A stretch of DNA of 36,468 nt, from assembly GCA_021822565.1 (NCBI GenBank), contig JAKAQM010000012.1:1-36468 (forward strand), read 5' to 3'. Position numbers and translations under genes: made by a program. Positions 32,883 to 36,468 of this stretch are shown piece after piece. The stretch comes from Actinomycetes bacterium (GTDB taxonomy: Bacteria; Actinomycetota; Acidimicrobiia; Acidimicrobiales; RAAP-2). The notes under the pieces are model-generated. The model did no database searches. It worked only from the letters and a program-made list of their open reading frames with translations, and was not told where the DNA came from. Numbering within the stretch: position 1 is the first letter of the stretch; each line of letters begins with the position of its first letter.

Positions 32883-32955
32883 GACCTCGAGCCGGCCGGG
32901 GACGACCCCCCTGCCGCACCCCCTGCCGCACCCCCCGTCGCCCCGATCGAACGCC

Positions 32956-33807
32956 CTATCGTTCCGGGACGTCCGGGGGCACCGGCTCGTGGGCGGCCCG
33001 GTACGCGGCCCGCAGCTTCGGCGCTGCGTCGCGGAGCCACGCAGGTGTGGGCTTGTCGGCGAGGAAACGGGCGAAGTGGGTCACCGCCTTCGCCGGGGCA
33101 CCTTCGTCGTAGAGCACCACGGCGACGTAGTACTGCGCCGCGAACAACGAGGGGTCCACCTTCACCGCCTCTTCGAGCGCGGACGCGCCCTCTGCCGCGA
33201 TGGTCTGCTCCTTCGCGCCGGTCGCTGCTCGCCAGTCGAGCCAGCCCCATTCGGCGAGGGCGACGGGCTGGCGCGGGTCTTCGGTCAGAACGTCGCCGTA
33301 GAGCTGGAGCGCCTCGGTGGTCTTGCCGGCAGCGACCAGTGTTTTGGCCTGCCCGAGCTGGCGTTCGATCCTCTGCGCCGTGTTCAGCGAGATGCTGCCG
33401 GTCGCGTACTGACCGGGAAGCCGGGGGGAGACCAGGTCGAGGAGGAGAAGGACCGCCCCTGCGAGCACCGCGGCCACACCCGCAGCGGCGACCCACCACC
33501 GCCGGCGCCACCGCCGACGCCGCCGTGCGCTCCGTCCGACGCGGCGCGCCCGGCCATCGTCAGCGACGCCTGCGCCCGCACCGGCCTCGGCAGCCTCGCC
33601 GAGGCTTCGCTCGATGGCGGCGACGACCTCGGCCAGCCGCCGTTCGTCCCTTGCCCGCAGCAGCGCGTAGTCCTCGTCGGTGAGGTCGCCCACGCCGTGC
33701 TCGCGCTCGGCGTCCTCGAGGGACCGCTCCAACAGCTCGCGCTCGTCGCGCAGGTGCCAGTCGTCCGCCCTGCGGGCCCGCTCGATCCTCTCGACGCCTC
33801 CGGTCAT
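32956..33807 (-). CDS. CcmI/CycH-like TPR protein of cytochrome c maturation
   Basis: Membrane protein of about 283 residues. The N-terminus (LEDAEREHGVGDLTDEDYALLRARDERRL) resembles the N-terminal domain of CcmI. A polybasic stretch (RSARRRRRWRRRWW) precedes one membrane helix at about 112-130. The C-terminal half holds TPR-like helices (QAKTLVAAGKTTEALQLYGDVL; ALEEAVKVDPSLFAAQYYVAVVLYDEG). In System I, CcmI chaperones apocytochrome c through its TPR region. The ATG overlaps the stop of ccmH (ATGA), so it is the last gene of the operon. Annotators might call it only a TPR protein. Confidence 0.78.
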   Translation of the reverse strand: MTGGVERIERARRADDWHLRDERELLERSLEDAEREHGVGDLTDEDYALLRARDERRLAEVVAAIERSLGEAAEAGAGAGVADDGRARRVGRSARRRRRWRRRWWVAAAGVAAVLAGAVLLLLDLVSPRLPGQYATGSISLNTAQRIERQLGQAKTLVAAGKTTEALQLYGDVLTEDPRQPVALAEWGWLDWRAATGAKEQTIAAEGASALEEAVKVDPSLFAAQYYVAVVLYDEGAPAKAVTHFARFLADKPTPAWLRDAAPKLRAAYRAAHEPVPPDVPER

Positions 33808-34262
33808 CCAGGTGCCCCGGCGCGCAGCTCCCGCCACGAGCGAGACCGCCGCCAGAAGAAGACCCCCAGGCCGCCCACGGCGAGGAGGCCCGCGACGAGC
33901 GGGAGGAGCCAGACGAGCGAGGAGAGCCCGGAGTCCGGAGGCGAGAGCAGGATGCTCGGACCGTACTGGGCCACGAGACGCTGCTCGATCGCATGGTCGC
34001 TCACCCCGGCTGCAGCGAGGCGCTGCACCTCGTGGCGCACGGCGATCGCAGACGCCGCAGACGACTGCGCGACCGACACGTCCTCGCAGCTCGGACAGCG
34101 GATCTGCGTCTCGAGTGCGGCCGCGCGTCGGGCCGCGTCCGGCGTGGCCGACGACGTGACACCGCTCCCGATCACGAGCGCCACTGCGAGCACGACGAGC
34201 GCGAGCACGAAGCTCGCCCGCCCGCGCACCCGGCGGAGCGCGCGCACGCGATGCTCAGTCAT
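33804..34262 (-). CDS. ccmH: Cytochrome c maturation protein CcmH
   Basis: Thiol-disulfide protein of 152 residues that reduces or holds the apocytochrome CXXCH motif before heme ligation. The redox motif is IRCPSCEDVSVAQSSAASA, with Cys56 and Cys59, matching the family LRCxxC. An N-terminal hydrophobic segment at 18-34 and a C-terminal membrane helix at about 116-135 (LVWLLPLVAGLLAVGGLGVFF) hold the domain outside the membrane. It lies 15 bp after ccmG and overlaps the CcmI-like gene. It corresponds to the single-domain CcmL/CcmH type. Confidence 0.9.
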   Translation of the reverse strand: MTEHRVRALRRVRGRASFVLALVVLAVALVIGSGVTSSATPDAARRAAALETQIRCPSCEDVSVAQSSAASAIAVRHEVQRLAAAGVSDHAIEQRLVAQYGPSILLSPPDSGLSSLVWLLPLVAGLLAVGGLGVFFWRRSRSWRELRAGAPG

Positions 34263-34277
34263 CGCTCGACCCGGACA

Positions 34278-34913
34278 TCAGTCGTTGGCGGTTCCCGTGC
34301 CGCCACTGAAGAGCTCCCCGCGGCGCGCCGCTGCGAGCATCTGGTCGAGCTGGGCGACCGTCACCGGTCCCACCCAGGTTCCGACCACCACCCCGGAGGG
34401 GTCGACGAGGAACGTCATCGGTGGCGATCCCACGCCATAGCGGTTCGCGATCGCCCCTTCGCTGTCCGGGACGACGGGCCAGCGGATCCCCCAGTCGGCG
34501 GCGAAGCGCCGGGCATCGCTCACCGTGTCGTTGAACACGACGCTCACCATGCGAGCACCGTCGCTGCCGGCGCGCGACTGGCGGAAGGCGAAGTCGACGA
34601 GCGAGGGCTCCTCCTCCTGGCACGGCGGGCACCAGCTCGCGAAGAAATTCACGTAGACGTAGTGGCCACGCTCGCTCGTGAGCGAGAACTCGTGGCCCGC
34701 GAGCGTCGTCCCGCTGAGCGCAGGAGCGCGGTGGCCCACCAGCGGGCTCTGCACCTCGGTCGCCTGCGACGAGGGCCGGGTCGCCGCCACGACGGCCACC
34801 GCGAGGAGCACGAGGAGCACGCTGCCGGCCACCCACCGCGTGAGGTGACGACGCGGGCGCCGCCCCCCGCCGCCGTGCGGCAAGCCGGGTCGCGAAGGCG
34901 TGACCTCGGTCAT
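34278..34913 (-). CDS. ccmG: Thiol:disulfide oxidoreductase CcmG/ResA-like
   Basis: Membrane-anchored thioredoxin-like protein of 211 residues. A basic N-terminus is followed by one membrane helix at about 27-45 and an external thioredoxin domain. The active site is WCPPC with Cys95 and Cys98 (NFFASWCPPCQEEEP), and GSPPMTFLVDPSG carries the cis-proline region. It keeps apocytochrome c cysteines reduced for heme attachment. ATG 34913 overlaps the ccmF stop (ATGA) and ccmH follows after 15 bp, so it is within the ccm operon. Confidence 0.92.
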   Translation of the reverse strand: MTEVTPSRPGLPHGGGGRRPRRHLTRWVAGSVLLVLLAVAVVAATRPSSQATEVQSPLVGHRAPALSGTTLAGHEFSLTSERGHYVYVNFFASWCPPCQEEEPSLVDFAFRQSRAGSDGARMVSVVFNDTVSDARRFAADWGIRWPVVPDSEGAIANRYGVGSPPMTFLVDPSGVVVGTWVGPVTVAQLDQMLAAARRGELFSGGTGTAND

Positions 34914-36468
34914 CTTGCCTCGCTCGCAACGCCCACCCGCTCGGTCTCCGGCTCGGCACGGGCCACGAGCGGCGCGGGAGCGGAGACCGGGTCGGTCGCA
35001 CGCCGCCGCGTCCCCGGCACCATCGCGAGCAGCCCACCGATCCCGATGAGGATGCCACCCGCCCACATCCACGCCATGAGGGGCTCGACGATCGCACCGA
35101 CGGCGATCGCTGTCTTCGGCAATGTGGAGACGACGTTGCCCCCGGTCGACTTGCCTGTCCGACCTGTCGCGTCCCACGTGAGGTAGACGTCGCCGAAGAA
35201 CCCCGAGTCGATGGCGGGCGTGCCCACGACCTCCGAGCTCGGCCCTCCGTACTGGCTCACCGCGGGGGTGAACGGGCCCCCGCCGTCGACGCGCACGAGC
35301 GCCTCGGTGGCGAGCCGCTGGGGAGTGTCGACGTTCCGCAGTCCTTCGAAGACGAAGGTGTGGCCGGCGAAGCGGACGACTTTCCCGGGACGCAGGACGA
35401 GCTCGGCCTGCGAACGGAACGACGTCGCCGCGATGAGACCGATCGCGAGCACGACGACGCCGAGGTGGACGACCATGCCCCCGTTGGTTCGCCCGACGAG
35501 CCCGCGCCACACCCCGGCGCCTCGGCGAGCGCTCGCGCGGACCGCGAGGAAGAGCGACCGCAGCGCCGAGGTCGCCGCGAACGCCGCCAGACCGAACCCG
35601 ATGATCGGCTCGACCCCGCGCACTCCGCCCGCCACGCACGCCACGACCGTGAGGACGCCCGCCCATGCAGGCAGGGCGAGGCGGCCCCACAGGACCCCGG
35701 CGTCGACCTTGCGCCACGAGAGCGCGGGCGCGACCGCCATCAGCAGCAGCAGTGCGAGGCCGGCGGGGACCGCCACCGTGTCGAAGTACGGCGCTCCCAC
35801 CGTCACCGTCTGGCTCGTCAGCGCCTGGTAGAGGATCGGGAAGAGCGTGCCGAGGAGGACGACGAAGGCGAACCCCACGAGCACGAGGTTGTTCACCAAG
35901 AACGCGCCCTCACGCCCGAGGGGTGCGTCGACCCCGACGGGCGAGCGCAGGCGGTCTCCGCGCCACGCGATCAGGCCGAAGCCGGTGACGGCGACGAGCA
36001 GGAAGAACGCGATGAGCACCGGACCGAGGTTGGACTCGCTGAAGGCGTGCACCGAGACGACGATCCCCGAACGCGTGAGGAAGGTCCCGAGGATCGTGAG
36101 GGAGAAGGTCGCCACCGCGAGGGACAGGTTCCAGACGCGGAGCAAGCCCCGCCGCTCCTGGACGAGGACCGAGTGCAGGTAGGCCGTGCCGCACAGCCAC
36201 GGCATGAGCGCCGCGTTCTCGACGGGATCCCAGCCCCAGAAGCCGCCCCACCCGAGGACCTGGTAGGACCACCACGCCCCGAGCACGATGCCGACGCTCA
36301 GGGCCGTCCATGCGATCAGCGTCCAGCGCCGGACCTCCGCCTGCCACTGCTCCCCCACGCGGCCGGTCGCGAGCATGCCCACGGCGAAGGCGAACGGCAC
36401 CGTGAAGCCGACGAACCCGATGTAGAGGAGCGGCGGGTGGATCGCGACGAGCGGGTTGTCCTGCAGCA
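34910..36468 (-). CDS. ccmF: Cytochrome c heme lyase subunit CcmF (5' part beyond the window)
   Basis: Partial gene that runs off the right edge. About 519 codons of an expected 640-660 are visible, so the N-terminal part is missing. The visible protein begins LQDNPLVAIHPPLLYIGFVGF, a conserved CcmF segment. The heme-handling WWD-type motif follows (WGGFWGWDPVENAALMPWL), then many membrane helices and an external C-terminal domain. Conserved histidines in AIHPP and AYLHS are heme-ligand candidates. CcmF attaches heme to apocytochrome c in System I maturation. It overlaps ccmG. The frame-internal GTG at 36400 is not the start. Confidence 0.94.
   Translation of the reverse strand, partial: LQDNPLVAIHPPLLYIGFVGFTVPFAFAVGMLATGRVGEQWQAEVRRWTLIAWTALSVGIVLGAWWSYQVLGWGGFWGWDPVENAALMPWLCGTAYLHSVLVQERRGLLRVWNLSLAVATFSLTILGTFLTRSGIVVSVHAFSESNLGPVLIAFFLLVAVTGFGLIAWRGDRLRSPVGVDAPLGREGAFLVNNLVLVGFAFVVLLGTLFPILYQALTSQTVTVGAPYFDTVAVPAGLALLLLMAVAPALSWRKVDAGVLWGRLALPAWAGVLTVVACVAGGVRGVEPIIGFGLAAFAATSALRSLFLAVRASARRGAGVWRGLVGRTNGGMVVHLGVVVLAIGLIAATSFRSQAELVLRPGKVVRFAGHTFVFEGLRNVDTPQRLATEALVRVDGGGPFTPAVSQYGGPSSEVVGTPAIDSGFFGDVYLTWDATGRTGKSTGGNVVSTLPKTAIAVGAIVEPLMAWMWAGGILIGIGGLLAMVPGTRRRATDPVSAPAPLVARAEPETERVGVASEAR

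Overview
The window is a high-GC, densely packed chromosomal segment from an actinobacterium. The evidence is a WhiB regulator beside a PdtaS-type kinase, the actinobacterial families DUF3107, DUF3090 and SCO1664, an F420-type FrhB protein, and frequent GTG starts. Placement near the Acidimicrobiia (a deep-branching, F420-using lineage) is inference only. Most genes are housekeeping. The only clear mobile feature is a tyrosine integrase beside a tRNA-Arg gene at the left edge.

Layout: 37-1316 integrase and tRNA-Arg(CCG), the end of an integrated element running off the left edge. 1442-7058 (+) lysA, an SDR alcohol dehydrogenase with an ALDH3-type aldehyde dehydrogenase, and an ABC-F ATPase. 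7162-8925 (-) argS, divergent from acnA (9062-11761). 11846-13072 (-) DEAD-box helicase, then (+) bcp peroxiredoxin and an FrhB-like iron-sulfur flavoprotein. 14860-15537 (-) family 5 uracil-DNA glycosylase, back to back with the (+) three-gene operon histidine phosphatase / DUF3090 / SCO1664 family. 17421-19167 (-) etfB-etfA. 19200-19500 a regulatory region with a 16-bp tandem repeat, an IS200/IS605-like end, a near-consensus promoter and a perfect CRP-type operator in front of whiB (+). 19882-22310 (-) PHP phosphatase and pdtaS. 22332-24941 (-) DUF3107 and two Get3/ArsA-like ATPases. 25050-26222 (+) dGTPase-like HD protein. A G-rich minisatellite lies between it and the (-) sulfide:quinone oxidoreductase (SQR). 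A divergent promoter with a 24-bp perfect palindrome separates SQR from a (+) anSME-type radical SAM protein with a C-terminal SEC-C motif. 29025-32882 secreted COG4315 protein and mrp (-), divergent from a SufR-like regulator and a cysteine desulfurase (+). 32956-36468 (-) a System I cytochrome c maturation operon (ccmF, ccmG, ccmH, ccmI-like), with ccmF cut by the right edge.

Functional themes. Several genes concern iron-sulfur and redox biology: mrp/sufR-like/cysteine desulfurase, WhiB, FrhB-like protein, Udg, aconitase, ETF, SQR and Ccm. Many first-in-operon genes have a TAnnnT-like -10 hexamer only 5-8 nt before an ATG or GTG and no Shine-Dalgarno sequence, which points to widespread leaderless transcription. 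The most interesting regulatory signals are the CRP-type site in the whiB leader, the 24-bp palindrome over the SQR promoter, the small palindrome between mrp and the SufR-like gene, and the orphan IS605-like end upstream of whiB.
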